A stretch of DNA of 64,000 nucleotides from Brevibacillus centrosporus (GCF_003710815.1 NZ_RHHP01000023.1:1-64000); one strand, 5' to 3'; shown: positions 1 through 9,061, counted from the first letter of the stretch. The notes: generated from the letters alone by a model not told the origin. Numbers and translations: made by a program.

Positions 1-86
1 GGCTAAGCCAAGTTTTCTAGTGTACACTGGTCATATTCGAATGTCAGAACCGTGCATCGGAAAAGTGGGTAAAGAGGGCGTTGATG

Positions 87-662
87 ATGGCCAAACAAAA
101 AATGAACATCAATGAGCTGTATGCGGTGACAGGGAAAATTCTGGTCGAAAAGGGCTATGCAGGCTTTCATTTCAAACTGGTATCCGATCAACTCAACGTG
201 AGTCGAAGCACCATTTACGAATATTTTTCCAACAAGGACGAGCTGATCGCTTCCTTGATGGTTCATCTTATGGATACGATCATGGCGGAATACGATGGAC
301 TGGACCGCATTTCTGAGCCTCTAGAAAAGCTGAGAAGGATCTTCGATTCGTTTATGAAATACGCACATCTTCATCAGATCTTGCTGTTTGCACCATTCGT
401 GAACGGCGAGTCTTCCCCGAGCGTCAAAAAAGATCTCGTCACCTTGCGACAGCAGCACCATACGTTGACCCGTGTGCTGACAGAGGTGATCGACGCTTGC
501 AAAGAAGCGGGTTCGATCCGCCAAGATATTCCGAGCAGTCTGGTGGCAAGCTTGCTTTTTCAATCGATCCAGATTCCGAAGAACAAGACCATTGAGGATG
601 CCGAATGGAGTGAGATGATTTTCCGGGTCTTACTCGAGGGATACGGTACAAGGGATAGATAA
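87..662 (+). CDS. TetR/AcrR family transcriptional regulator
   Basis: The protein has 191 residues from the ATG at 87. It has the TetR layout: an N-terminal helix-turn-helix (about residues 8-52, ending in the typical STIYEYFSNKDELIASLM recognition segment) and an all-helical ligand/dimerisation domain with no recognisable effector signature. The frame can also start at TTG 81 or ATG 84. ATG 87 has the best spacing (8 nt) from the GAGGG at 74-78. The gene converges on the siderophore transport operon on the other strand and shares its terminator, so a functional link is not shown. Family members are usually repressors of a neighbouring gene; the likely target lies left of the window. The family call is secure, the ligand and target are unknown. 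Confidence 0.85.
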   Translation: MAKQKMNINELYAVTGKILVEKGYAGFHFKLVSDQLNVSRSTIYEYFSNKDELIASLMVHLMDTIMAEYDGLDRISEPLEKLRRIFDSFMKYAHLHQILLFAPFVNGESSPSVKKDLVTLRQQHHTLTRVLTEVIDACKEAGSIRQDIPSSLVASLLFQSIQIPKNKTIEDAEWSEMIFRVLLEGYGTRDR

Positions 663-702
663 GGTGTTGCATTTTAAAAGCTGGTACTAGTCTCGAATCT
701 AA

Positions 703-744
703 AAAAGCCTTGCCCTCACACAGCACGTGAGAGGCAAGGCTTTT
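703..744. terminator. Bidirectional rho-independent terminator
   Basis: A 12-bp arm AAAAGCCTTGCC (703-714) pairs with GGCAAGGCTTTT (733-744), extended inward by CTCAC/GTGAG. It has A and T tracts on both flanks, so it can end both the tetR gene and the converging siderophore operon. Confidence 0.85.
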
Positions 745-756
745 CCTATAGGGGGA

Positions 757-1698
757 TTATTTTTTAAAGAAAGCTTCCGCTTCATCCATCGCCATCTTGT
801 TTCCAATCGCTGAGTAATCCAGCCAAGGCTGTGCGCCAATGATGTAGATCTGATTCTTTTTCACGGCTGTCAGGCCTTGCCAGAGTGGATTGGCCTGCAG
901 CTGATCGTACACCTTTTTGGCTTCGTCACCAGCGTTGACTACCACGAAAATCGCATCTGCATCAAAGTCTGGCAAGACTTCCTGAGAAATGACCGCGTAG
1001 GCTTTGTCGATTTTTTCTACGCCATTGGCAGGCTGCAAGCCGAGATCTTCAAACAGGATCGGTCCCATCGGGCGCTTCATGCCAAAAACGCGCAGCTCCT
1101 TGGCGGTTACACGGATGGCCATGACCTTTGCTCCGTCGCCGAGCTTGTCGTGAATGAGTCCTTTTACGCGCTTGGTCTGCTCTTCGTAGTCGGCAATGAA
1201 CGTCTCCGCCTCTGCTTCGCGTTTAACGAGCGCCCCGGTCTTCTTCAGCGTATCTCTCCATGTCCCCTCATCTAGGTTGAAAACATGGGTTGGAGCGATC
1301 TTTTCAAATTTGGCTACGTCTTTTCCAGAGTAAGCTTCATCCAGGTAAATGACGTCAGGTTTTAAGGCGAGCACGGCTTCCATGTCGGGATCGGTCACGA
1401 CTCCAAGCGGCTTTGTATCCTTGAGGCGGTCAGCTACGTGAGGCAAAAAGGCTTTGACGTCTCCGCCGATGACAGAACCAACAGGTGTAATGCCCAATGC
1501 CAGCAGGTTGTTGGTCAAGTGAATGGACATCGAAGCGATTTTTTGGTCAGCTCCTGATTTTGGGGTTTTCGTTGTAGCTGGTGCACTGGCAGCGGGAGCA
1601 TTTTGTGCAGGTGCACTTTGCTGGGGAGCAGATTGGCCGCAAGCGGCTACGGTGAGCAGGGACAGAATGCTCATGGCGGTAATCATCAATTTTTTCAT
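757..1698 (-). CDS. Iron-siderophore ABC transporter substrate-binding lipoprotein
   Basis: 313 residues. It starts with a lipoprotein signal (lipobox TVAAC, Cys20) and an Ala/Pro/Gln-rich linker to about residue 50. The rest is a FecB/BtuF-type periplasmic-binding fold with the expected pattern: 'LLALGITPVG' early, 'PDMEAVLALKPDVIYLDE' mid, and 'NPLWQGLTAVKKNQIYII' near the end. It should be anchored on the outer face of the membrane and deliver a ferric siderophore to the two FecCD permeases encoded immediately upstream (24-nt gap). The ribosome site AGAGGA lies 6 nt before the ATG. It is the last gene of a Fur-controlled operon. The exact ligand (hydroxamate, citrate or catecholate) cannot be read from sequence. 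No ATPase is encoded beside it. Confidence 0.9.
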   Translation of the reverse strand: MKKLMITAMSILSLLTVAACGQSAPQQSAPAQNAPAASAPATTKTPKSGADQKIASMSIHLTNNLLALGITPVGSVIGGDVKAFLPHVADRLKDTKPLGVVTDPDMEAVLALKPDVIYLDEAYSGKDVAKFEKIAPTHVFNLDEGTWRDTLKKTGALVKREAEAETFIADYEEQTKRVKGLIHDKLGDGAKVMAIRVTAKELRVFGMKRPMGPILFEDLGLQPANGVEKIDKAYAVISQEVLPDFDADAIFVVVNAGDEAKKVYDQLQANPLWQGLTAVKKNQIYIIGAQPWLDYSAIGNKMAMDEAEAFFKK

Positions 1699-1722
1699 CG
1701 TTTATCCTCTACCTATCCAAAA

Positions 1723-2739
1723 TTATTTTGTTTTTGCCAACAAATATAGAAAATACGGGGCGCCGACAGCTGCGACGACGACGCCGGCAGGAATCGCATT
1801 GGGCTGGAAGATTGAGCGTCCGATCGTGTCTGCTGCCACAAGAATAACCACACCGATCATCCCGGCAATCGGAAGCATGTACTGGTGCAGGGGTCCAACC
1901 AGTCTACGCGCGAGATGAGGGGCGGCAAGTCCGATAAAGCCAACGCCGCCTGCCATCGAGACGCTTACGCTCGCGAGCGCTACGGCAGTACCCATCAACA
2001 AAAAACGTTTACGCTGTACAGGTGCCCCGATGCCGGTCGCCACTTCATCGCCGAGCATCAATGCGTCCAAAACCTTGGATTGGAGCCATGTATAAGGGAC
2101 GAGAAGGACAATCCACGGCAAAAGGGCGAGGACGTTTGCCCATTCTCTTCCCCAGACATTACCGGCAAGCCATCTGGCGGCAAAAGCGTACGTTCCTTCG
2201 TCCAACCGCAGCGAGAGGAACAAAGTAATGGCGCTGAAACCGGCAGCGAGCGCAATCCCGACGAGAATCAGACGGATGGGAAGCACCCCTTTATGGCGGT
2301 CGTACGCGAGCAGCACGATCAGCACAGCGACCAAGACGGCACCTGCGAACGTGAACAAGGGCAAGACGAGCGAAATCATCCCTTCCAGGGAACGGAAGAA
2401 GCTGACGAACACGACCAACCCAAAAGCGGCACCCGCATGAAGTCCCAGCACACCGGGATCGGCAAGCGAATTCCGATAGAGCCCCTGGAGGATGGCACCT
2501 GAAATACCGAGCCCCATCCCAGCCAATATCGTGATCACGATTCGCGGCAGACGATACTCGAACAACACCAGGGAATCGTCCTCACTGCCTAAACCCACCA
2601 GCGTCCGAAGCACCTCATAAGGGGAGAGACGGATCGAACCCGTATGCAGGCTGTACAAAATGACGCAAACGCAGATCAAAATCAGCCAGATCCCTACGTG
2701 CATGACTCGTTTTTTCCTAGCGATTTCTTGCTGGTTCAT
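1723..2739 (-). CDS. FecCD-family iron-siderophore ABC permease (second subunit)
   Basis: 338 residues, with about nine to ten hydrophobic membrane segments. FecCD signatures are present: 'GYR'-like 'YRLPRIVITILAGMGLGISG' early, 'LYRNSLADPGVLGLHAGAAFG' after it, and the C-terminal 'GGVGFIGLAAPHLARRLVG' coupling motif. It forms the heterodimeric membrane channel with the upstream gene product. Its ATG directly abuts the TAG of that gene (no spacer), which implies translational coupling. Length is normal for the family (about 330-340). Confidence 0.92.
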   Translation of the reverse strand: MNQQEIARKKRVMHVGIWLILICVCVILYSLHTGSIRLSPYEVLRTLVGLGSEDDSLVLFEYRLPRIVITILAGMGLGISGAILQGLYRNSLADPGVLGLHAGAAFGLVVFVSFFRSLEGMISLVLPLFTFAGAVLVAVLIVLLAYDRHKGVLPIRLILVGIALAAGFSAITLFLSLRLDEGTYAFAARWLAGNVWGREWANVLALLPWIVLLVPYTWLQSKVLDALMLGDEVATGIGAPVQRKRFLLMGTAVALASVSVSMAGGVGFIGLAAPHLARRLVGPLHQYMLPIAGMIGVVILVAADTIGRSIFQPNAIPAGVVVAAVGAPYFLYLLAKTK

Positions 2740-3735
2740 CTAGTAGCTCCCCCTTTCCCGACGCGCGAGATAGAGGAAAAAGGGAACGCCGACCATCGCT
2801 ACCATGACACTGATGGCAAGCTCCTTCGGTGGATTGACCATCCGTGCACCCAGATCAGCGAGTACAAGCAGGACGGCCCCCATGACTGCGGAGAGTGGAA
2901 CGATCAAACGGTAATCCACACCCACCAGCTTGCGTGCCATATGAGGGATGACGAGTCCGACAAAGCCGATGGACCCGACTGCCGATACGGAGACACCCGC
3001 CAGAATTACTGACACGATGATGGCGATGACTTGTACCCGCTTGGTCTTGATGCCCAGATTGCTCGCAACATCGTTTCCCAGGGCCATGGCAGAAATCGAG
3101 CGCCCTAGAAGCGGAGTCCACAGAAGCGTCAAGAGGACCACGGGAGTTAACCACTTCAGATGCATCCACTTGATCCCTGCCAGCCCACCTGCATACCAGA
3201 AGGCCAGGTCCTGACTCAGCTCAAAATAGATCGCGATCCCTGAGCTGAGCGAGTGGAGCAGGGCGGCTACGACGGAACCCGCGACGGTCAGGCGCAAAGG
3301 GGTCAGTCCGCCCGGTGTGGACGACCCGAGCAAAAAGATAAACACCGTGCCCATCACAGCGCCAAGAAACGAGACAACCATCAGCCAGGAGTAGGGCAGG
3401 TTGGGAAAAAAGGCAAAGCTGAGTGCTACGACAAAAGTCGCTCCTGCATTGACGCCCAAAATGCCTGCGTCTGCGAGAGGATTGCGGGTCACACCTTGCA
3501 TCAGTGCTCCAGCCACTGCGAATGCGGCACCGATCAGGGCAGCACCAAGCACACGAGGCAGACGCAGCTCGTGAATGATTTGGTGGCTGGTGTCAGACGG
3601 ATCGTAGTTGATCAGCGTGGTCCATACGGTCGAGAGCGTAATCTCTTTCGCGCCGTAAGAGATGGCCAGAAACATGGACATCAGCAGAGCGGCGACGGTG
3701 AGTAGGAATACGGTGGAAAAGACAGTTCCTTTCAT
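2740..3735 (-). CDS. FecCD-family iron-siderophore ABC permease (first subunit)
   Basis: 331 residues, polytopic. It carries the family motifs 'ELRLPRVLGAALIGAAFAVA', 'GVTRNPLADAGILGVNAGAT' and 'GSIGFVGLVIPHMARKLVG', the last being the loop that contacts the ATPase. It is the first gene of a three-gene operon (permease, permease, lipoprotein) transcribed leftward, with a strong Fur box 25-39 nt upstream of the start. The operon has no ATP-binding subunit. In Bacillus relatives several such transporters share one ATPase (YusV) encoded elsewhere, and the same arrangement is inferred here. Confidence 0.92.
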   Translation of the reverse strand: MKGTVFSTVFLLTVAALLMSMFLAISYGAKEITLSTVWTTLINYDPSDTSHQIIHELRLPRVLGAALIGAAFAVAGALMQGVTRNPLADAGILGVNAGATFVVALSFAFFPNLPYSWLMVVSFLGAVMGTVFIFLLGSSTPGGLTPLRLTVAGSVVAALLHSLSSGIAIYFELSQDLAFWYAGGLAGIKWMHLKWLTPVVLLTLLWTPLLGRSISAMALGNDVASNLGIKTKRVQVIAIIVSVILAGVSVSAVGSIGFVGLVIPHMARKLVGVDYRLIVPLSAVMGAVLLVLADLGARMVNPPKELAISVMVAMVGVPFFLYLARRERGSY

Positions 3736-3759
3736 ATGCGCGGTCCTTGTGGATTAGAA

Positions 3760-3774
3760 TGATAATCATTATCT
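3760..3774. promoter_or_regulatory. Fur box upstream of siderophore permease operon
   Basis: TGATAATCATTATCT matches the Bacillus Fur 7-1-7 consensus TGATAATNATTATCA at all but the last position. It lies just upstream of the permease start at 3735 and should repress the operon when iron is plentiful. Confidence 0.88.
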
Positions 3775-3872
3775 CTTTGAACTATTGTAAAAACCAAGAC
3801 GGCGGTCGTACATGTCATAAATGAAGATTTTTCTCCTTGGACTTTTCTAAACGTTTCGGCAGGATGGCATAC

Positions 3873-5537
3873 TTATAGACTGACATTGTTAGTCGGGGAC
3901 GTGAGGAGATCGACGGCCATTTCTAATTGGCGCTCCAGTGAGTAGGGAGCGTAAACCTTCCATTGATCCCATTCGAGAAAGCAATAGCGATTGGCGATGA
4001 CAGCAGGATGACGCTGCCAGGCTGCATTCGATTGCAAAAGCTTCCATTGCTTTTCCGCTTCCTCACGCGATGGTACGACCATGAACAAATAGTCCGATTC
4101 GTACTGATCCAGCTCATCGATCGAGATGGCAACCCATGTGAGCATCTTTCCGTTGTTATGCTTCTGCATCTCTGCTTGCATTCGCGCAGGGGGCAGCATT
4201 TGCAGGGAACGGTAAAACACATGTCCGATATTGCGTGCTCCGTACATTCGCCAGCCCGTTTCCCGCAGGACGCAAATGGCAACGGTACGCTTGTCGCCGA
4301 TGTGGTCGGCCACGAGCTGATGCGCTTTCTCGGCCTTTTTCTCGTACTGGTCGATCCATTCCTGAGCAGCTTCCTGCTTGTTCACGATGCCGGCGATCAT
4401 CTGCAAGTGGCCAAAAACATCCATGGTGGTCCACGGTATGGTAACAATGGGAGCGATGTCACCAAGGTTTTCGCGCGCTTTCACAGAGACGTTATCCTTG
4501 CACAAAATCAGGTCCGGGTCCAGCTTTAAAAACGCTTGCCTGCTGATCTCCCAAGGGTCTGACGCATGAAAGGGAAGCATCAAGCTTTTGACGGCGGCGG
4601 GAAAGTATTTGTGCGTTTGAGCGGCACAAGGAACGACTCCCAGGGTCAGCAGATGCTCCGTATAGGGGAACGAGAGCGAAATCATCTTGGCATGAAGCTG
4701 CTTGGAGTAGGTAGTGGGCGCATAGCCACTGGAGGTTTTAAAACGGCGACTGAAATAGAATTCATCGATATAGCCGACTTCGCGTGCAACATCTTTGACC
4801 TTTTTATCAGAGACGAGCAGCATTTCCTTTGCTTTGTTCATTCGTAGATTCGTGAGGAATTCATAGGGAGTCTTGTTCATTTTCTGCTTGAACAAATGCG
4901 AATAGTAAGCAGGATGCATCCCTGCCAGCTCTCCCAGCTTTTCTACGGTGATGTCGCGGTCGAAATGCTCCTGCATGTATTGTACGGTGAGTGGCAGCCA
5001 TTGCTCTGGCGCGTCGGAAAGCGGTGCAGCTGGCAGGTCCTCATCAGGATTCTCTAGCAAAATCAATTCAAGCAGCTCGTACAATTGATCCAGCTGATAC
5101 AACGACTGGCTTCTTTTCGAGGGAGCCGATTGGCCGGAAAATTGACGGAGCAGGTACTGTACCCGGGGACCGGTCTTTTCAATCACTCCATGTAGAGGAA
5201 AGGAAAGCTCACGTTCGTAAACTCTGCGATGATCCTCGGAAACAGAGAGCCGATAGAGGTCAAAGGAAAGAGCGTGCATTTCGATCCCGTGGGAAGAGGA
5301 ATGCGTGAATTCAAAGCCGATCTGTGGAGGAAGCAACAGCAACGATTTGCGGGCAAATTTGGAGGAGGAGCCGTCGATGACCACCTCTCCCTTTCCTTTT
5401 GTACAGTACAGGAGAGTATGGCTCTGGACGATGTCATCGCAGCGTGGGCATTCGGGTGAGTAAGTGCGTTTGCCCGATTCTTTGATTTCTACGATCGTGT
5501 TCTGCAAGAATGGATGAATCTGTTGCTGCTGTGCCAT
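3873..5537 (-). CDS. AraC-family regulator fused to a siderophore-binding domain (Btr-like)
   Basis: 554 residues in three parts: an N-terminal cupin-like sensor (about 1-170), an AraC double helix-turn-helix (about 185-280, with 'ITVEKLGELAGMHPAYYSHL' and 'VKDVAREVGYIDEFYFSRRF'), and a C-terminal FecB-like substrate-binding fold (about 290-545, with 'LGVVPCAAQTH' and 'LDPDLILCKDN'). The architecture is that of B. subtilis Btr (YbbB), which binds a ferric siderophore directly in the cytoplasm and activates the cognate uptake operon. Here it sits immediately upstream of the FecCD/lipoprotein operon on the same strand, so it most likely activates that operon in response to the transported siderophore. 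Its own promoter carries a perfect Fur box. The ribosome site precedes the ATG at 5537. The ligand is unknown. Confidence 0.9.
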   Translation of the reverse strand: MAQQQQIHPFLQNTIVEIKESGKRTYSPECPRCDDIVQSHTLLYCTKGKGEVVIDGSSSKFARKSLLLLPPQIGFEFTHSSSHGIEMHALSFDLYRLSVSEDHRRVYERELSFPLHGVIEKTGPRVQYLLRQFSGQSAPSKRSQSLYQLDQLYELLELILLENPDEDLPAAPLSDAPEQWLPLTVQYMQEHFDRDITVEKLGELAGMHPAYYSHLFKQKMNKTPYEFLTNLRMNKAKEMLLVSDKKVKDVAREVGYIDEFYFSRRFKTSSGYAPTTYSKQLHAKMISLSFPYTEHLLTLGVVPCAAQTHKYFPAAVKSLMLPFHASDPWEISRQAFLKLDPDLILCKDNVSVKARENLGDIAPIVTIPWTTMDVFGHLQMIAGIVNKQEAAQEWIDQYEKKAEKAHQLVADHIGDKRTVAICVLRETGWRMYGARNIGHVFYRSLQMLPPARMQAEMQKHNNGKMLTWVAISIDELDQYESDYLFMVVPSREEAEKQWKLLQSNAAWQRHPAVIANRYCFLEWDQWKVYAPYSLERQLEMAVDLLTSPTNNVSL

Positions 5538-5585
5538 ATTGGATTTCCTTTCTTACCGGATTCCGTATTCTTAAAACCATATTAT

Positions 5586-5600
5586 TGATAATCATTATCA
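5586..5600. promoter_or_regulatory. Fur box upstream of the AraC-type regulator
   Basis: TGATAATCATTATCA is an exact match to the 7-1-7 Fur consensus and a near-perfect palindrome, 48 nt upstream of the regulator's ATG. The divergent DinB-like gene starts 113 nt to the right and might also be affected. Confidence 0.92.
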
Positions 5601-5712
5601 ATGTCAACGCCAACGCTCTAAGGGTCTTCTGAAGCATTCGTGATTGCTAGAAAGTAATGGTAAGATGAATAGAAATTTCACATGAATAAACATAGAGAGA
5701 AGGGGAACGAAC

Positions 5713-6213
5713 ATGCATTTGTTTTACAAGCAAACCTTGCAGCTGCTCGATACGGAGCTGGATCGGATCCATATAGCGCTGGATCGGCTTTCTCATGAGC
5801 AGATCTGGAAAAAGGGAAGGGAGAGCACCAACAGCATCGGAAATTTGTGTCTGCATTTGGCGGGAAACGAATATCAGAACGTAGTGAGCGCCATCGGGAG
5901 CAAGCCCTTTGTTCGTGAGCGCTCTGCGGAATTTTTGGCTATGGGGAGCTATACATCGGCACAGCTGCGCGAGCGCCTTTTTGACGTACGTGCACAGTCG
6001 CGCCAGGTGATCGAGAAATTAACGGAGGAGGACTTCCATAGAGAAGTCACGATTGCTTATCCGCCAGGGGCAGGGATCGCCTCCTATCAGAAGACAATTA
6101 TGGAACTTCTTTACCATACAACTTCCCACTATTCCTATCACACAGGTCAGATTGTATACATGACGAGGATATTACAGGAAGGAGACGAGCATTTATTGCG
6201 ATGGAAACATTGA
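5713..6213 (+). CDS. DinB-like (DUF1572) four-helix-bundle protein
   Basis: 166 residues, all-helical. 'GNLCLHLAGNEYQNV' (about 43-57) and 'LLYHTTSHYSYHTGQI' (about 131-146) supply the histidines that bind a metal ion in the DinB/YfiT superfamily. The length is typical (150-175). The ribosome site GAGAGAAGGGGAA precedes the ATG. Members are metal-dependent; some transfer thiol cofactors such as bacillithiol, but no specific reaction is evident. It is divergent from the AraC regulator and precedes the sulfonate-type ABC operon by 85 nt without a clear terminator. A promoter with TATAAT at 6246-6251 may restart transcription for the next gene. Confidence 0.8.
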   Translation: MHLFYKQTLQLLDTELDRIHIALDRLSHEQIWKKGRESTNSIGNLCLHLAGNEYQNVVSAIGSKPFVRERSAEFLAMGSYTSAQLRERLFDVRAQSRQVIEKLTEEDFHREVTIAYPPGAGIASYQKTIMELLYHTTSHYSYHTGQIVYMTRILQEGDEHLLRWKH

Positions 6214-6298
6214 TCTATACACTTTTTTATGTTACTTTGTCGAAATATAATTGAAATTAGATAGGAACAACTACAAACAAAATGGAGGGTAATGTACT

Positions 6299-7357
6299 GT
6301 GAAAAAGTCAGCAAGAATACTGCTAGGTGCAGCATTGGCACTGTCCTTGACAATCGTGGGCTGTGGTAAGTCGGAAGGGGATCAAGCAACAGGGCAGCAG
6401 GCAGGGCAAGCAGCTGAAGCTGTAAAGGTTGATATTGGGATGTTGAAGCTGACCAGCTCGGCGCCGCTTTTTATCGGGATTGAAAAAGGCTTCTTTAAAG
6501 AAGAGAACATCGATGCGCAAGCGAAATGGTTTGAGGCTGCTCAGCCGATCGCAGTGGCAACGGCTGCAGGCAGCGTGGATGTAGGCGCAACAGGAATTAC
6601 AGCCAGCCTTTACAACATGGTTGCAGGCGGACAGAAGCTGCTCATCGTTGCAGATAAAGGAAGAGAGCAGAAGGGCTACTCATCCTCGGCTTTGTTGTTC
6701 CCTAGCGATTCACCTCTTAAAAGCATTGAAGAGCTAAAGGGCAAAAAGATCGGAATCACCCAAACAGGTTCTACCTACCACTACATGGCTGGAAGACTGT
6801 TGGAAAATCACGGTTTAACCTTAAGCGATGTACAGCTCGTACCACTGAACAGCATCAAAGGTCTGATGGAAGCGCTGAAAAGCAAACAAGTCGACGCGAT
6901 TTTGCTGAACGAACCAAATATCTCTACGGTAGTAGAAGAAGGCTACGGAAAAGTCATCGCACAAGTAGGCGACGAGATGGACTACCAGACTTCCGGTATT
7001 TTCTTCTCTCCGAAGCTGGCTGAAAACAAGGATGCAGCTGAGCGCTTCCTGAAAGCCTACGCAAAAGCAACTCGTTACTACTACGACGCTGTTTTGACTC
7101 AAAAGGACGGAAAAATCGTACCAGGTGCCAACTACGATGAGGTAGTCGGTATTATCGCGAAGTACACCGACCAAGAGCCGGACATGATCAAAAAAGGTCT
7201 GCCTTACATCGACCGTGATGGAAAACTGCTGGAATCCGACATCAAGACACAGGTAGATTGGTATGCAAAAGAAAAGCTGATCGACAAAGCAATCGACACG
7301 ACCGAGATCGTGAACACCCAATTGCTTGAAGAAGCTGTGCAGAAGCTAGGGAAGTGA
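6299..7357 (+). CDS. NitT/TauT-type ABC transporter substrate-binding lipoprotein
   Basis: 352 residues starting at GTG, with GGAGGG upstream (6284-6289). A lipoprotein signal ends at Cys22 (LTIVGC). The mature part has the SsuA/TauA/ThiY fold, with 'PLFIGIEKGFFKEENIDA' at the N-terminus and the ligand-cleft pattern 'GSVDVGATG', 'KGKKIGITQTGSTYHYM' and 'VDAILLNEPN'. It should capture a small organic compound (sulfonate, nitrate, thiamine precursor or similar). The substrate cannot be determined. It is the first gene of a three-gene SBP-ATPase-permease operon ending at a terminator at 8953-8983. No Fur box is visible. Confidence 0.88.
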   Translation: MKKSARILLGAALALSLTIVGCGKSEGDQATGQQAGQAAEAVKVDIGMLKLTSSAPLFIGIEKGFFKEENIDAQAKWFEAAQPIAVATAAGSVDVGATGITASLYNMVAGGQKLLIVADKGREQKGYSSSALLFPSDSPLKSIEELKGKKIGITQTGSTYHYMAGRLLENHGLTLSDVQLVPLNSIKGLMEALKSKQVDAILLNEPNISTVVEEGYGKVIAQVGDEMDYQTSGIFFSPKLAENKDAAERFLKAYAKATRYYYDAVLTQKDGKIVPGANYDEVVGIIAKYTDQEPDMIKKGLPYIDRDGKLLESDIKTQVDWYAKEKLIDKAIDTTEIVNTQLLEEAVQKLGK

Positions 7358-7362
7358 ATGCA

Positions 7363-8136
7363 ATGAGGATCGTTGTTGAAAACGTCGATAAAACGTTTGT
7401 AGACTCGAAAAAAAGAGAAGTCACTGCCCTTACGAATATCAATTTTTCTATTGAAAAAGAAGAGTTCGTCGTTCTGGTCGGACCGAGCGGCTGTGGGAAG
7501 TCCACGCTGCTGAACATCGTAGGCGGTCTGATGTCGCCGACGAGCGGAACGGTATACTTCGAAGGAACCAATGGCAAGAAGCCGAGCCTGGGGATCGTAT
7601 TTCAGGAAATCGCGTTGTTTCCTTGGCGAAGCGTTTATGAAAATGTAATCTTCGGGCTGGAGGAAGCGGGAGCCAGCAAGCAGGAGCAGCAGGAAAAAGG
7701 GAAGCAATACATCGAGATGGTCGGCCTGAGCGGTTTTGAAAATGCCTATCCGAAGCAGCTGTCCGGTGGGATGAGACAGCGTGCCGGGATTGCCCGTGCA
7801 CTGGCGATTGAGCCTGACCTCTTGCTGATGGACGAGCCTTTTTCCGCGCTGGATGCGCAAACGCGTACGATCATGCAGGAAGAGCTCCTGACCATCTGGA
7901 ATCGTACCAAGCTGAGCACGCTCTACGTGACGCATAACATTCAGGAAGCCGTTTATTTGGCGGATCGGGTCATTGTCCTGTCGAGACATCCGGGTCAGAT
8001 CAAGAGCATCATTCAGATTGACATGCCGAAGATCGGGCGGGATCAAGAGCAGTACCGCGCGCAATTCGAGCAGTATGCCGATCAGATCTGGCAGCTCATT
8101 CGCCACGATGCCCAAGAAGCATCGAGGGAGGGGTAA
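7363..8136 (+). CDS. NitT/TauT-type ABC transporter ATP-binding protein
   Basis: 257 residues from the ATG at 7363; an in-frame GTG at 7354 overlapping the previous stop is the alternative start. Walker A GPSGCGKST, the Q-loop in 'GIVFQEIALFPW', signature LSGGMRQR, Walker B LLLMDEP and the H-loop 'YVTHNIQEA' are all intact, as in SsuB/TauB/NrtD. It powers import with the downstream permease. Spacing on both sides is very tight, indicating one transcript. Confidence 0.92.
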   Translation: MRIVVENVDKTFVDSKKREVTALTNINFSIEKEEFVVLVGPSGCGKSTLLNIVGGLMSPTSGTVYFEGTNGKKPSLGIVFQEIALFPWRSVYENVIFGLEEAGASKQEQQEKGKQYIEMVGLSGFENAYPKQLSGGMRQRAGIARALAIEPDLLLMDEPFSALDAQTRTIMQEELLTIWNRTKLSTLYVTHNIQEAVYLADRVIVLSRHPGQIKSIIQIDMPKIGRDQEQYRAQFEQYADQIWQLIRHDAQEASREG

Positions 8137-8137
8137 A

Positions 8138-8932
8138 ATGATGTCTGAACAACGTCAAATCATAACCAACCGTGTCGCCTTTTTGGAGACAAAAATCCCA
8201 AGCTACGCAGCCGTCCTAGGGATTGTCTGCCTGCTCGTAGTCTGGGAGATTATTTGTCGACTGGAAATCGTACCACCCCTGTTTTTGCCGGCACCTACTG
8301 CCATTTTGCTGGCAGGCTGGGATATGATCGCAAGTGGTGAGCTGTACAAAGACTTGATCGCAAGTCTTTACCGGATCGGGGTTGGCTATGCGATCGGTGC
8401 GGCTCTGGGTGTCCTCGTGGGGCTCATTCTCGGGTTCTCCCGCTGGACCGATGCGATTGCGTCGCCGATCGTTTATTCGATCTACCCGATTCCGAAAATC
8501 GCTTTGCTGCCGTTGATCATCCTGTGGATGGGGATCGGTGAAATGCCAAAGGTCGCGATTATCGCGCTGGGGGTCTTTTTCCCGGTAGTCATCAACACCT
8601 TTTCCGGCGTGAAGAACGTAGATCCGATGCTGATCAAGGCAGCTGTGACGTTTGGCTCCAATCATCTGAATGTCATTCGCAAGGTCATCCTGCCAGCCTC
8701 TCTGCCGATGATTTTTGCCGGTCTGAAGCTGTCTGCAGGTACGTCCCTGCTGCTCCTGGTGTCTGCCGAGATGGTAGCGGCGCAGGAAGGGATCGGTGCG
8801 ATGGTTTTGCACTATGGAAACCTCATGATTACGACCAAGCTGATGGTAGGGGTATTGATTTTATCCTTGCTCGGCCTAACGTTTAATCGCGTTTTGCAAT
8901 GGCTGGAGCGTAAGCTGATCCCCTGGAAATAG
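8138..8932 (+). CDS. NitT/TauT-type ABC transporter permease
   Basis: 264 residues from the ATG at 8138 (GGGAGGGG at 8125-8132), one base after the ATPase stop. It has six membrane segments and the SsuC/TauC EAA loop ('MLIKAAVTFGSNHLNVIRKV'). The open frame extends much further left (to 7973), but that stretch overlaps the ATPase gene and lacks a ribosome site, so the ATG at 8138 is preferred. ATG 8141 is equally possible. Confidence 0.92.
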   Translation: MMSEQRQIITNRVAFLETKIPSYAAVLGIVCLLVVWEIICRLEIVPPLFLPAPTAILLAGWDMIASGELYKDLIASLYRIGVGYAIGAALGVLVGLILGFSRWTDAIASPIVYSIYPIPKIALLPLIILWMGIGEMPKVAIIALGVFFPVVINTFSGVKNVDPMLIKAAVTFGSNHLNVIRKVILPASLPMIFAGLKLSAGTSLLLLVSAEMVAAQEGIGAMVLHYGNLMITTKLMVGVLILSLLGLTFNRVLQWLERKLIPWK

Positions 8933-8952
8933 AAGAAAAGCAAGCAGAAAAG

Positions 8953-8983
8953 AGTGGTCCCCCGAAAGCAGGGGCCACTTTTT
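8953..8983 (+). terminator. Rho-independent terminator after the NitT/TauT-type operon
   Basis: AGTGGTCCCC (8953-8962) pairs with GGGGCCACT (8971-8979) with one bulged T, followed by a T5 run. Confidence 0.85.
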
Positions 8984-9046
8984 GTATGCGAAAGGGTAGA
9001 ACATTTGAGCATGGACACCGAAGTCTTTATCAAGTAAAATTACAAC

Positions 9047-9061
9047 TGATAACAATTATCA
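9047..9061. promoter_or_regulatory. Fur box upstream of the LysR gene
   Basis: TGATAACAATTATCA differs from the 7-1-7 Fur consensus at one position and lies 54-68 nt upstream of the LysR start. It places this regulator in the iron regulon. Confidence 0.8.

Noticed and set aside
7973..8137. Extended N-terminus of the NitT/TauT-type permease
   Set aside because: It overlaps the ATPase gene in another frame, has no ribosome site, and the normal permease start at 8138 has a strong one.
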